Notes: generated from the letters alone by a model not told the origin. Shown: positions 1 through 11,610, counted from the first letter of the stretch. The stretch is 64,000 nt of DNA from Neofusicoccum parvum (GCA_020912385.1 CP087210.1:1860001-1924000), one strand, 5' to 3'. Numbers and translations: made by a program.

Positions 1-346
1 AAGAGCGTGACGCTCTGTTGTATGTTGTCCTCACGTTGGATCGCAACGGCCCTACTAGAGAATCGCAATGACCGACAGGGCCAGGCGCGTGAAGTGAAGC
101 ACCTGCATGGGGAGTTAAAGTAGCCATCCGGACGATCGCTTCAACGTCTTATCACCAAGGTTGGTTTGGCTGAGATTCGACTGTGACGTCATATCAGTGG
201 GATTTCTTCGGGCGGCTGCCCGAACTTTCCTATTTGGCCATTTGGCTGGCGGCCTGGCGTGAGCGGCGCCAGGCTCCACCATCAACCAACAAACACAACC
301 ATCTCCAGTCTCGCAGCAGCAGTGTCAGGTTTGACAGCAGATCAGC
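1..346. other. Upstream region of first gene, no gene seen
   Basis: No ORF here is convincing. The stretch just before the ATG at 347 is CA-rich, as expected for a fungal 5' leader. Confidence 0.4.
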
Positions 347-1219
347 ATGGCGTACGTTCCTCCGGCTCTCCGCAAAGCGCAGCAAGAAGCTCGCGACAAG
401 CCCGTCCAGCCACTCCACAGCAGTGATGTCTACCGGGAGCGCCTTCCGCGTGTTGAGGACGTGCATGACCACTACTGGCCGCTAGAGTCCGAGGCAGACA
501 AAGGGATGCGCTTCACTATCCACAGCACGCTGAATTCTGCCGCCGCCTCACCTGACCCGCTCAAATACATCACGCTATTCAAAGACGCAAACCCACGCTG
601 GCAGACCGATCATATCATCTACGTCAAGACGAGTCTTCATATGCTCCCCGGAAGTGAGAAGTTCACCAACGTAACTACCAGCAGCGAGAAGCACGCCAAG
701 AGTGACGTAGATACTGCGGAGAGTGTAGACAGCGCGAAGGCAGACGCGGCGGGGAAGGGCGACGGCAAGACAGACGTCGACCTGTCCGAGTATCAGCTGG
801 AGCCAGTCGCCGTCTTTGAGCAGGTCGCTGCCGGACAGACCGCCAGCTTCCGCTTTGCCGGTTACCACAAGATCGAGCGTTTGCAGTATCTCGAGCCACG
901 CAGCGCGGATCTGGTGCGCATGCTCGACCAGAAGTTCAGCATCCCGGACCGGTTCGGCCGCGTGAAAACGTAGCAGCGCAGCCCTGAGTCGTGGAAGAGG
1001 AGTCTCGAGTACAGGTGGGCTGTCATCGAGCTGAAGAAGGATGAGGAAGCTGCGAAGAACTTGCCCGCGCCCGATGTCAAGATCGCTGATGTGAGGGAGA
1101 AGAGGAACGTCGAGAAGGAGAAGACTCCGCAGAAAAGCGTCAATGAGATGCTGAAGGAGATGAGGCTGGGTAAATCGGAGGCCAATAACGTGGCTGAGAG
1201 TAGGCCTCCTTGGGCTTGA
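347..1219 (+). CDS. Conserved fungal hypothetical protein, frame interrupted by an in-frame TAG
   Basis: The protein begins MAYVPPALR, a start I associate with uncharacterised fungal proteins; I cannot give a function. The first 208 codons (347-970) are open and mix soluble segments with a Lys/Asp/Glu/Ala-rich linker around residues 105-150. A TAG stands at 971-973. The same frame is then open for 81 more codons to a TGA at 1217-1219, and this part is protein-like: it contains SPESWKRSLEYRWAVIELKKDEEAA and ends in a Lys/Glu-rich stretch and PPWA. The join is contiguous, and no GT-AG intron of workable length spans the stop. The likely gene is therefore about 290 residues, with a nonsense change, a sequencing error, or readthrough (TAG followed by CAG). 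If the stop is real and not read through, the product is a 208-aa truncated protein. No signal peptide or membrane segment is visible. Confidence 0.6.
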
Positions 1220-1906
1220 AGGTGCCGCTAGTCGGTCTGCATATTTCGAGCATGATTTGATACGGAGTCAACACTTACCGCCAGCAAGGTGCTTTAGTCA
1301 TGGTCAGCCAGCGCGGGCTGATTTGCTTTCTGACGGGCCTCTTTCTAGCTCTTCTTGAAGGGCATGCTGCCACGAAGTTCGTTCTGAGAGGATCTCAACA
1401 CTTAATTGATTCAGGGACAGACGTGCAAGGATAAAAACGGCTTACTGGCTTTCGCAATCTCCTTGTACGGTGCTTGCTAGCTATGGATATTAGCTTGCTA
1501 AGAAAAAAAATTATTCCAGGCCAGGTAGTAAGGCACGGGAGGACACAAAAGAAGAGGATAGCTTCGATCATCATAGTCTTTACCAACGAGTAGTCAAAAC
1601 ACTCATTCAAATGCAGAACTGCTGTTATCTTGACACCAAAACCATCCAGGTAGATAACCCACGTGTTCATGCAGGTATCTCTCCCTGTACTACTATTCAT
1701 GTTACGACCGGTGTGCCGGCAATATCCCCGCGGACTTTTACCACAAACCCCTGCTGGCGGTTCGAACGGTCTTGGCTCCTCAAACAAACTCAAGGCCAGT
1801 CCCGGTTATGGCGAAGCTTGGTATGTGCTTTAAATCAAATGCACGTCACACAGAACAGGTCATTTCATGTTCATTGATTCATTTATCTTATTAATGCATA
1901 TTTTGC
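1220..1906. other. Convergent 3' flanks, no gene seen
   Basis: This is AT-richer sequence between two convergent genes. Short ORFs here show no family features. It probably holds the two 3' UTRs and terminators. Confidence 0.4.
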
Positions 1907-3239
1907 TTAGAATGTTGTTTTATCCGCAACCTTATTCTCGACGGCCCACTCCCGAATCGTATCCCAGTTCCTGCACACGTGCTGGGTCTCGTAGTCGGGC
2001 TCCATCTTGCCATCCGAACCAGGTTGCTCCTGGTACAGGATCACACCCACGTCGGCTTCGCACATGATCTTCATGCGGAGCGCCTCGATGCAGTGGTCTA
2101 CTCGGTGGTCAGTTTTTTTTCCTACTCATCAAACGACAATGAGAGCGCAAGGGCGGAAAACTCACTCAGGTGGCCGACCAGCTTCTCCTCCGGCACGGCC
2201 AGGTCGCCGCCCAGCGGCTCGTAGTGGTCCTTGTGCACGACCTTGCGGATCAGGTTCAGGCAGTGCAGCTGGTGCACGACGGCCAGCTCCATGCGCCAGC
2301 CGCTCTCGCCCGTCGCCTCGTCCGTCACGCGCAGCCGGTTGTGCGGCTTGCCCAGCGCCGCCATGTCGGCTTCGGTGACCATCTGGTCGCCCACTGTCGT
2401 TCACGCAAACACGCGTCAGCACGAGGGATCTCCATGACCGGGTCGATGGGAGCGCGGCGGGTAAATTGAAAGGGTTGTTTGGTGTTGAAAGGGAGGTGTG
2501 GGTGTATTTGAGATTCAGGTGGGTCGGCCTTACTGTGCATGGTGACATGTTCCCAAGCCTTGTCGGCCTCGTCGCCCGCGCCAACAAAGGCCGTGCGCGC
2601 GCCTTTTGTGTTGTTGAACGTCACGGTCTCGTATTCGACTGCGCTCAGCGCCGGGGCTGTCGTGGTTTCGCGGTCAGCAAAACATGCTCACTTGATCGGG
2701 ATGGCTCGTACGAATCACCAGCCCCGCCCCCGGGCGGAGGGGACAGCTCGGAGCCCGAGGATTCATTGGTATCCCCGAAGCCCGGGGGGCGAGGCTTGCG
2801 CTGGGGATCTAGGTGGAACGACAGATTGGCGCGTGGCGCGTGGCGCACGCTTCTTTTCGCTCGGCACCGTGGTCTTTTCTTGGAAGGGCGAAGCACACTC
2901 ACAATAGGCAGAGAATTGTTCCACAAAGGCGCTGGTAGTCGGCCCCATGGTTGCACCCAGGGCGAAGAACATTATCGAGATGAAGAAGAGACCGGCATGC
3001 AGGGCCCACAGCCAGACCGGGCCGAGCCTCTCGCACCGTCGTGATGACCTGCTTCCGTCGTGGTGGCTGCTGATGCCGCGTTCCCGGTCGTCATCGTGCA
3101 GGTCGACGTGCTCAAGCAGCGTGGAGTCGGTCTCTTCCGAGAGCCGGCTGCGCAGCATGAGGCTCTCCTTCTCCTCGGCATGATGCTGCTCTTCCGAGCT
3201 GATGACGTGCGAGTACTTCGTGTTGTTGTGTTGGTCCAT
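1907..3239 (-). CDS. UstYa-like (DUF3328) membrane oxidase
   Basis: Four exons (3239-2903, 2656-2534, 2393-2166, 2097-1907) give 292 residues. A cytosolic acidic N-terminus is followed by one transmembrane helix (about 74-97). Next comes the family's YSPA-x-x-AVEYE segment (112-122), formed exactly at the exon 1/2 join. Both diagnostic histidine motifs are present: HQLHC at 194-198 and HLNHC at 228-232, the second created by the exon 3/4 join, which supports the splice model. UstYa proteins are copper-type oxidases of the endomembrane system that catalyse oxidative cyclisation of secreted, Kex2-cut peptide precursors in dikaritin pathways such as ustiloxin. Others act in non-peptide secondary metabolism, so the substrate here is unknown. 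Intron 1 is long (246 nt). An in-frame ATG at 3305 would add 22 residues; the ATG at 3239 is preferred because it gives the usual short N-tail. The gene diverges from the secreted repeat protein at 4658. Confidence 0.85.
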
Positions 3240-4657
3240 TTTTAATAGACTTTCGGATGGTGTTAATGCCTGAGGTATTGGCAATGTCTTGGGTGGGATT
3301 GGCAAAATGCGAACGAGCGAAAAGATGGGCGGCGACTATATGCGCAGGTTTGAGGAGGTTTGAGCCAAGATCAGAGACGCCCTTGGCGGAGTCGGGTGCT
3401 GCGACTGTGCAGATATACATATGATGCCGCATCGCTGCCCATTAGTCGCGCTGCCGCTGCTTACTTGCACAGCGGACCATTGGTGGGACGCGGCGGACAT
3501 GCTGGGGCAGCGCGCGGAGCCTGAGCAGTTTGACATGGCCTGTGTGATCGTCCGGACAGTTTCAGAGGCGAGGAGATTGCAGCCGGGCGACAGGTAGCGA
3601 CGGTGGCTGTGATGGCGACTCGAGCTGTCGGAGGAGCACGGCGTTGTGAGACCGAGTGCAGACGGTGCTGAGACAGACGAGGTTGGGGGCGGACAGGGGC
3701 CTGATACAGGGGCCGCTGAGCACCGTGGCGGGAGCGCCGCACAACCTTATCTGCACCACTCGGAGCCGCGCGCTAGCATCGCTGCTGGCACCGGCCTTGT
3801 TTTCCTGGCTGCAGACGGTGCATTTCGAATCAACTGGAATCCATAGCTAAAAAGCCAGAAACTTCGTGAGGCATGGGCCCGCCAACTCTAGGGAACGCGT
3901 GCCGCATTTCCAGACCTACCGGTGTCTGCCGTGTCTGCCGTGTCTGGCCGCGAGCAGCGCAGGACCGCCCAGCCGCATAAAAGGCGTGCCGCCCGCCGCC
4001 CGCTGCCATGATGCAAGAGCAGATCCGAGACAGCGGTCGGCCGCCCGCTGATCGGCAGATCGCAGTCCTTAAAGCCAAAGCTTGGCGTCCACGGCCGCCC
4101 CGCGGTGCCTGTGTGATCCGCGCGGAAGACGGAGTCCCGGCTGAGACTCGAGGCACCACCTCGTTGCCATATATGGACGGCGCGTCCGCCTTCTGGGGCG
4201 CCTGCGGGGTCAGAAATATGGGTCGGCGCGCTCTTGGCTGCTGCTCGATGTTCGACGCCAGCCGGTCCTCGACTTGCTGTGCACGAGGTGGCGTTGCCGA
4301 AGGGTGCAGCTCACCACCACTGATTGGATCGACATCCGCTGCTGCGCTGGATGCCGTCACGCCCGCAGCCGCAAGGCCTTTTCCCCATGGTACGAGCGGC
4401 CAAACGGTGTTCCTACCGGTTTGGAACAAGCCAGGAACGGCCAAGCAACAGCGCGGACGACGTAGACTTAAAAATGCTGTGTCTCCAACCATTTGCTCTG
4501 CAGCAGCAATCAAGTTGACCTTGTTCCTGTCTCAGTCGCTGTCTTTTTTCCCCACCTGCCCGAACGCACTTACAATTTTTATTTCTCCTTCGAAACGATC
4601 CCTCCAGACTCCACTCACTGCGGGTCAGATTCTTCACTTCTCTCTTTCATAGCCAAT
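3240..4657. promoter_or_regulatory. Divergent intergenic region between UstYa-like and secreted-protein genes
   Basis: About 1.4 kb lie between two oppositely oriented start codons, so both promoters must be here. ORFs on both strands (for example 3830-4513 minus) have Arg/Ala-rich shadow composition. A TATA-like CATAAAAG lies near 3975, and a 9-bp unit GTGTCTGCC is repeated about three times at 3922-3947. The last 100 bases before 4658 are pyrimidine-rich, typical of a fungal core promoter. Confidence 0.5.
3922..3947. repeat. 9-bp tandem repeat, about 3 copies
   Basis: GTGTCTGCC occurs twice and then partly a third time, directly in the divergent promoter region. Confidence 0.7.
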
Positions 4658-6392
4658 ATGAAGTTCCAGCACATCTCTTCCAACCTGCTCGCTCTGAGCC
4701 TCCTCGCGGGCTCCGGCAGCGCCTTCCCACATGGCAACGCCGTTGAAAAGCGTTTCGTCGTGAGTTTCCCTGGTCCCAAAAGACGCTTCACGTTTCTAAC
4801 GTTTCATGTAGGACGCTGCAAACAAAGACCCGGCATCTTTGTTGCCTCGCGACTCTTTCGTACGTCGCCAGAACACCTCCTCGAACGCATTCTCGGGTTT
4901 CCCCCAGGCCCGGGCTGCGGTAGAGGTCAGGTCCCCCCAGAGTTCCGTGAACACCAGTTCCAACGCGTTTCAGGGCTTCCCCATCGAGAACGGATTCGAG
5001 GCCAACCGACGAGCCCTTCGCGCCCGCTACCCGGACAGCGCTGTTGCCGCGGACGCTGCCGGCGCTGCGGATGCTCAAAACGCTGCCGGCGCTGCAGCTC
5101 AAACCCCGGCCGCTGCCGCGACTCCGGCTGCCGGCGGTGTAGCGGCTCAGGCGGCTACTCCGGCTGCTGCGGGCGCTGCAACCCCGGCTGCTGGCGGCGA
5201 CGTGGCAGCTCAGGCCGCAACTCCAGCAGCTGCGGCTGATGGAGCAGCGGGCGCAGATGCCGGGGCTGGCGCTGGAAACGGCGGCGGTCTCTCTGGTCTT
5301 CTTGCAGGACTGGGCGGCGGTGCGGATCAAGGAGCAGCTAGCGCAGCAGGCGGTCTCGGTGATCTGCTCGGTGGCCTTGGTGGAGCTGCCGGGAATGCTG
5401 GCGGAGCTGCGGGCGGGGCTGCAGGCGGTGCTGGCGATGCTCTCGGTGGCCTTCTCGGAAATCTTGGACTCAGGAAGCGTTCCCCTGAGCCTCAACGTGG
5501 CGGAGGCCGTGGTGGCCGTGGTGGAGGCCGTGGAGGCAACGGCGGGGGTGCTGGTGGCGCAGGGGGTGCTGGCGGCAACGGAAATGCTGGCAACGCTGGA
5601 AATGCGAATGCTGGCAATGCCAACGCCGGTAATGCCAATGCCGGTAATGCCAACGCTGGTAATGCCAATGCTGGTAATGCCAACGCCGGCAACGCCAATG
5701 CTGGAAACGCGAATGCCGGAAATGCCAATGCTGGAAACGCCAACGCTGGTAACGCCAACGCCAATGCCAACCAGAATGCCGGAAATGCGAATGCTGGCAA
5801 CGCAAATGCTGGTAACCAAAACGCCAACGCCAACGCCAACCAGAATGCTGGTAACCAAAACGCGAACGCCAACGCCAACCAGAACGCTGGTAACCAAAAC
5901 GCGAACGCCAATCAGAACGCCAACGCCAACGCCAACGCCAATCAGAACCAGAACGGCAACCAGAATGCCAATAATCAGAACGCAGGCAACAACAACAACA
6001 ATAACAACAATGCCGGAGTGGCAGCAGCAGGAGCTGCTGGAGCCGCGGGAGCTGCTGCTGCAGGAGCTGCTAGCAACGGGACGGCGAACGCGAACGTAGC
6101 CCGCCGTGCACCTGCTAGCAACGGAACTGCAAACGTGGCCCGCTCCGCCATACCGGCGCCGGCACCGATACCGATCCCGAACTCCCTGTGCGCGCGGTCC
6201 CTGGAAATCTTCGAGCGTGACCCCAGCAACAGGGACAGCGTTGCGGCCGCGGCGATCAACTGCGCTCGTGCAGTCCCCGCCTCGTCTTCGGAGAACATTG
6301 TGGACGTCCTGAAGAGAGATGCTATGCTGATGCGTGCGCGCGAGGCTGCCGGCGCAGCTGCCAGAGTGGCCCTTGTCGATGACAGGGCTTGA
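4658..6392 (+). CDS. Secreted dibasic-site protein with Asn/Ala/Gly repeats, candidate peptide precursor
   Basis: Two exons (4658-4759 and 4812-6392; 52-nt intron) give 560 residues. Residues 1-22 are a signal peptide ending near GSA-F. A Kex2-type EKR site follows at 30-32, with further dibasic sites at RR52-53, RR100-101 and later RKR, RR and KR. Between RR53 and RR100 an 11-residue peptide occurs twice: NTSSNAFSGFP (55-65) and NTSSNAFQGFP (81-91). Next come Ala/Gly/Pro-rich segments, a Gly/Arg-rich stretch, and a long GNANA / NQNANA repeat ending in poly-Asn (5574-6011). The C-terminus carries two Cys in similar LCAR and NCAR contexts and a final KRD site. I recognise no enzyme domain. The layout (signal peptide, Kex2 sites, duplicated core-like peptide, UstYa neighbour) resembles precursors of fungal ribosomal peptides, but the low-complexity bulk would also suit a structural cell-wall or biofilm protein. 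The existence of the gene is fairly sure; its role is inference. Confidence 0.75.
5574..6011 (+). repeat. 15-bp coding repeat (GNANA units) grading into Asn/Gln-rich repeat
   Basis: A 15-base unit such as GGTAATGCCAATGCC is repeated about eleven times and then drifts into NQNANANA units and an eight-residue Asn run. Because the unit is a multiple of three, copy-number change keeps frame. The repeat also opens long antisense and +1 frames that are artefacts. Confidence 0.9.
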
Positions 6393-7724
6393 ATAGTCAA
6401 TGGTGTCTGAAGCCTTGAGTCCTGGCTTTCAAGGCAGAACCTCTACTCTCTGGGCCAATGCACAGGGTGAAGCTGCTAACCGGTCCATGAGAGTAGGGAA
6501 GTGATTAGGCTCCTTTTACGGGGTGCAAGGGTTCCTCTAGTAAGCTGATGGGTGGGGGAACGGTAACGGCCGCGGCAGGTTTGAGCGGGGCGTTGGAGGC
6601 AAACCGGACAGTCTTTACATCTTTCGTTCCTGTATTGTACCTCAAAAATCGGTAAAATTGAAAAGAGGAATGTCTAGTCCTAATATGGGGTAATAGATGG
6701 CAGATTATAGATTTGAATAAGGAAATTGGTTAGCAGGATTTGATCAATTTGGCCGTCATTGTGTCCTTCACCAGGCGTTGCCGCTTTCGTGCAAGTAGGC
6801 AAGCACTGATTCGTCTGCGTAGAAGCTCCACCCCTGCAAGAGGTACACGCGGAGCCCTCGCGGTACGGCTTGCTCTGAGGTGGTGTTGAGCTTCTGTAGC
6901 CGATTTTCGTGCTTAATAATCGATATCTCCGATTGGTTGCGGATCGCGTGCTCGTGTGGTACACGTAGAAGTCGTATCCCATCCTACCAATGGTCTTGCT
7001 CTCAACTCGATATGGGAAGACGCCGTAAGCACAGCCGCAGAAGCGTACTGCGACCGATGGTTGGCACGGAGGACAGCAGCTCTCGAGATGCCGATTGAGC
7101 GAAGCAATGGAGAGTTGAAGTACTCGTCCGGACGCAACAGCGCTCCAGGATGTATATCAAGGGGCTCTGGGCGACGTGCTTGTCGACAGTAAGCTGCGCT
7201 GCAGCCTGTTGCAATCTCTCTCTTCACTGCAGTTGCAGGGGTCGCTGAGATCAGCCGTACTCTGGGCTGACGTCATGGACGAGTCAAGGGAAGCAAAAAG
7301 GCAGAACACAGCGCCAGACACCGTCCGATGGAGAACCAGAGGGGACGCCTGGGTATCACGTGAGCAACACTGGCGACAGGTGTCGGACGCGCGACGACAG
7401 CGAACCATGGGCGGCGCAATAATCCGGGGTCAGCGGCGGGGAGTGTCGAGAGGTGTGGTCGGGTTAGGCAGGCTCGGGCCCGGTCGGAAGGGGCCAGGCT
7501 GAGCTGCGCCAAGGCTGTAGCGCGGCACGGTGGTGCTATCGGAGCCGCGGCGGCGACTGTCAGTCTCCTTCGTCACCACATCTCATCCGCCCCAATGCGA
7601 GTGGCCACCTCTCTCACGCACCGCTTACTCCATCATCTCCCCCTTCTTCGTCGCTGTTGATTTGTAGCCCGCCACTGTCCTTCCTTATTTCTCCGCGGCA
7701 TCGGCCGCCGCAACTCAACAAACC
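6393..7724. other. Intergenic region, no gene seen
   Basis: About 1.3 kb follow the secreted protein and precede YME1. The first part is AT-richer (likely 3' UTR and terminator); the part just before 7725 is CT-rich promoter-like DNA. ORFs at 6680-7227 show no recognisable protein. Confidence 0.4.
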
Positions 7725-10371
7725 ATGGCTTTCCACGCTCCGGTCAGCCTGCAGGTGCGCTCAAGCTCTCCCCCGCCAGCATCATGTTTTTGTGGCTGCA
7801 AACTAACTGCGCCTGTTAGAGCATCGCCTCTGCTGCGACCGAAGCCTGGCCATCAATGTCTGCTGCTGCGCAGACCCCGTTGCGCCTCATCGGACGTCGC
7901 GCGACACCCTCGGATTCCGCAAAAGACCGCCGGCCGCTACTCGACGGACACAAGGCACAGGTGGCGAACGTATGTTATGAAAGTACTTCAGCAAGTTTAG
8001 TTGCTGACAGATATCAGCACCCTGTGCCTGCATGTCTGGCTTCTGTTCCCATCTCCGCTCTCGCTTTCCGCCCATCTCCCGAAGCACTCCGGTCTCCGCA
8101 AACAGTAGCGGGCATATTCTCTCAAGGTAAGTCAAGAGCGAAATACTCCGGGGCAGGTGAAATTATCGGCTGGCCTACTGACAAATCACAGTGCCTTCCA
8201 ATGCCCTTCGGCGCTTCAGTCCTCTCTCGCGTACGTTTTCCTCGATTTCGAATACTCCTCGGCAATACTCCACTCTTACACGGCTTGGTCCCTTCAAACT
8301 CAACCCGATCGCAAGACCTGGGAATGTTGGCTTGACCCAGCAACGCAACATCTTCGGTGGCAACACTTCAAGGAATCTTTTGGCCCACATGGAACAAACG
8401 GCGAACAACAACCCCCAGAGCGCCAGTGCTCAGAATGCTTTCTACGCTGCACTTCTCCGCGCCAATCTTCCGCAAATCGTTGTTGAGCGCTATGAATCGG
8501 GCAGGTTTTCTACAAATGCCGCCTGTGACGCGCTTTACACTCGGGCCTTGGAACGGCTTGGCCAGTCGGACAAGGCTGCTGGTCTACAAGGAAACAACAA
8601 CGCGGCCGGACAGACCTCTGGGCTTGGAATGGATCAGATCTCCGCTATTGGCCAGGCAGTCGGTGCCCGTGTTCGCGGCGGCAATGTTGCGACTGCCCGA
8701 ACCGGCTCCGGTGAAAGAGCCAGCCCGCTGTACGTTGTCGTTGAAGAATCCACCGGCAGTACCATCTTCAAATGGGTCAAGTTTTTCTTGTGGTTCGGCC
8801 TGCTTACCTACCTCTCCATGGTCTGCGTCACTATGATCATTGAGGCCAGTGGCATGTTGCAAAGGCGCGGTGCCAAGCAGGACATGGAAGCGAAGCCGGA
8901 ACTCCAGACTACTCGGTTCAGCGATGTTCATGGTTGCGAGGAGGCCAAGGAAGAACTTCAGGAGCTTGTCGACTTCCTCAAGGCACCTGACAAGTTCAAC
9001 ACGCTCGGTGGCAAACTTCCCAAGGGTGTTCTCCTTGTCGGTCCTCCTGGTACCGGTAAAACTTTATTGGCTCGAGCTGTCGCCGGCGAGGCCGGTGTCC
9101 CGTTTTTCTACATGTCCGGTTCGGAGTTTGATGAGGTCTACGTTGGCGTCGGTGCGAAGCGCGTGAGAGAACTTTTCGACGCTGCGAAGTCCAAGGCACC
9201 TGCGATTGTTTTCGTCGATGAACTCGATGCTATTGGAGGAAAGCGCAATGACCGGGACCATGCGTACGTCAAGCAGACTCTCAACCAGCTTCTCACGGAA
9301 TTGGACGGTTTCGAGCAGAACTCTGGTGTAATCTTCATTGCCGCAACGAATTTCCCGGAGCTTCTCGACAAGGCCCTGACCCGCCCTGGACGGTTTGATC
9401 GCAACGTTGTTGTCCCTCTTCCTGACGTCCGTGGCCGTTCTGCTATCCTCAAGCACCACATGCGAAATGTCCAGATTGGCACCGATGTCGACGCGGATGT
9501 CATCGCTCGTGGTACCCCTGGTTTCAGCGGAGCTGAGCTTGAGAACATTGTGAACCAGGCTGCAGTTCACGCGTCCAAGAACAAGCAAAAGCGTGTCTCT
9601 ATGATTGACTTCGAATGGGCCAAGGACAAGGTTCTCCTCGGAGCTGAACGCCGCTCTGCTGTCATTCAACAGAAGGACAAGATTGCCACAGCGTACCACG
9701 AGGGTGGTCATGCGCTTGTTGCCATGTTTACGAAGCATTCGGATCCCCTTTACAAGGCCACCATCATGCCTCGCGGTCACGCTCTTGGTATTACGTTCCA
9801 GCTGCCTGAGATGGATCGAGTCAGCCAAACGAAGCTGGAGTACCTCGCCCACATCGACGTTTGCATGGGTGGCAAGGTCGCAGAGGAACTGATCTACGGA
9901 CCTGACCATGTCACTTCGGGCGCATCTAGCGATATTCAAAAGGCCACTTCGATCGCCTACGCGATGGTGACTCAGATGGGCATGAGCGATGAACTGGGCA
10001 ACATCGACCTTTACAGCAATTTCTCCAGGCTGTCTTCGGAGACGAAGAACAAGATTGAGGATGAGGTTCGCAAGATTCTGGACGCATCACGGGAGCGCGC
10101 CAAGAAGCTCCTTACAGAGAAGCGTGAGGAGCTGGACCGTCTTGCGGGAGCGTTGGTTGAGTACGAGAGCTTGACCAAGGAAGAAATGGAGAAGGCTGTG
10201 AAGGGCGAGAAGATCGGGGACAAGCTGAAGAGCGAGTTCCAGCTGCCGATCAAGCTCCCCGAAAGCTTCTTGCCGCCGGCGATACCGGGCAGCGGGGAGC
10301 AAGCTGGGAATTCGCCATCGCCGGCCCCCGGATCCGGCATACCCGGTGCTAACGGCATGGACGAGAGATGA
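7725..10371 (+). CDS. YME1: Mitochondrial i-AAA protease YME1 (FtsH family)
   Basis: Three exons (7725-7754, 7820-8126, 8192-10371) give 838 residues. The product is an ATP-dependent zinc metalloprotease of the inner mitochondrial membrane that faces the intermembrane space and degrades unassembled or damaged proteins. The N-terminal part is basic and Ser/Ala-rich, as in a mitochondrial presequence. One transmembrane helix (about 307-328) fits the single-pass i-AAA type rather than the two-pass m-AAA type. Walker A GPPGTGKT is at about 396-403, Walker B is IVFVDELDA, the second region of homology is [20 protein letters not shown], and the zinc motif HEGGH is at 615-619 with a downstream SSD acidic ligand. 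The C-terminal 40 residues are Pro/Gly-rich. The first exon codes only ten residues ([10 protein letters not shown]), matching the usual start of fungal YME1. Neighbours are unrelated. Confidence 0.95.
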
Positions 10372-11610
10372 GGGGAAGCTGCAGAAACTGAACAGCGAAA
10401 TGTACGAGAACGATTTTGGAGGCAGGAACAGGCCGCAGTCTCGCTCGTTGGTGAGCGGGCGGCTAATGCAAGGCGTGCGGCGTTTGCGGGTACAGGGGCG
10501 GGAGACAGCTCAACAGTGGTGGAATGCCCCTCGCTCCCGGGATATGGAGGCGGACGACGGAGAGCAACCTTCTCTGAGCATTGCTTTTCCTTAGCATGGA
10601 TGTAACTGCATTGGGCATCAGGGTATTTCAGATAGCATGGCGTCGAAAATGACAGCGTGCGTCGGTAGAGCAGCACGTCTCTGACGTTCTGGAAGCGGTG
10701 TCCTGCTGTGCTGATGTGTCATGCAGGCTGCCAGTGGCAGGTGAAGATCTGCCGGCATGCTGTGGTACAGAGGGGCGCTGCAGCAACAGCCTTCCAACGG
10801 CACTTATCGGGTCCGCGATTAAGCTCAGCTACTGGGCGTGGACGCGCATGGCCGGACGCAGCAGTGCTCTCGAATGCTGCACGCCCAGTTGTTGAGAGCA
10901 GTGCGCGCAATCTGCAGCACGGCGCCGGCCGGGTGGAGAAGCACCCGAGAGTTCTCCCGGCACTGGGGACTGACGATGATTTGCATGCAGCGCACAGTCG
11001 CACAGAAGCAGCTGGAAGCGAGGCATCCGGGGAAGGCGCTCGTGGGCGGCGCTCCGCTGCAAAACCAACATCCCCCCGCCAATGAAGTCACCAGTGCCAC
11101 ATTCTTGTTGAGCCGTTTCTGCGCTCCTCACCAACACTTTCTGCCCTTCCTCTAGGCTCGCCGCGTCTCCGCAGTCCTGCGCCGGCCCACAGCGGCTCTG
11201 GAGTGCGCAAGGGCCTCTCCGGGCGAGCGCGTGCGTGCGTCGCATCCCGCCGTGGCGCCGCGATAGAAGAAAAAACACAGCACATGCTCGCCTGCCAGCT
11301 GCGGGGGGTGCCGTGACCCTGCGATATTTAAGCGCAACCTCTATACCGCTCCGCGTCGCGCCGTAAACACTGCCCTCATCCGGTGCTGCCCTCCGTGCCA
11401 TTCCTCTTCGCCGGCCCCGACGCGTCCCTAGCCACCGTCTGCCCGATCCTGGAATCACCCAATCTCTCGCCACTTCGACAGCACCCTTCACCCGGCTCCC
11501 GCTAGCGAACCCCGTTCCCGCCGCCAAGCGCCCCCGGATCCTCCTTTAATAGGAAGCTTTCCCCTGCGCGCGGCTGAATCAGTGTCTGCTCGACAGCACT
11601 GCTGCAAACC
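10372..11610. other. Intergenic region and GPAT promoter, no gene seen
   Basis: About 1.2 kb of GC-rich DNA. ORFs on both strands (for example 10829-11527 minus) have Arg/Cys-rich shadow composition. A GATATTTAAG element near 11320 and the CT-rich stretch to 11610 look like the core promoter of the next gene. Confidence 0.4.

Noticed and set aside
3830..4513. 227-codon minus-strand ORF in the divergent promoter
   Set aside because: Ala/Arg/Ser shadow composition, overlaps an equally long plus-strand ORF, no domain.
4788..5897. Long antisense ORF (369 codons) and +1 frame (5239-6099) over the repeat gene
   Set aside because: Both are opened by the 15-bp and GC-rich repeats; their translations are simple Val/Gly/Ser or Met/Leu/Pro repeats with no gene signals, while the sense frame has a signal peptide and a clean intron.
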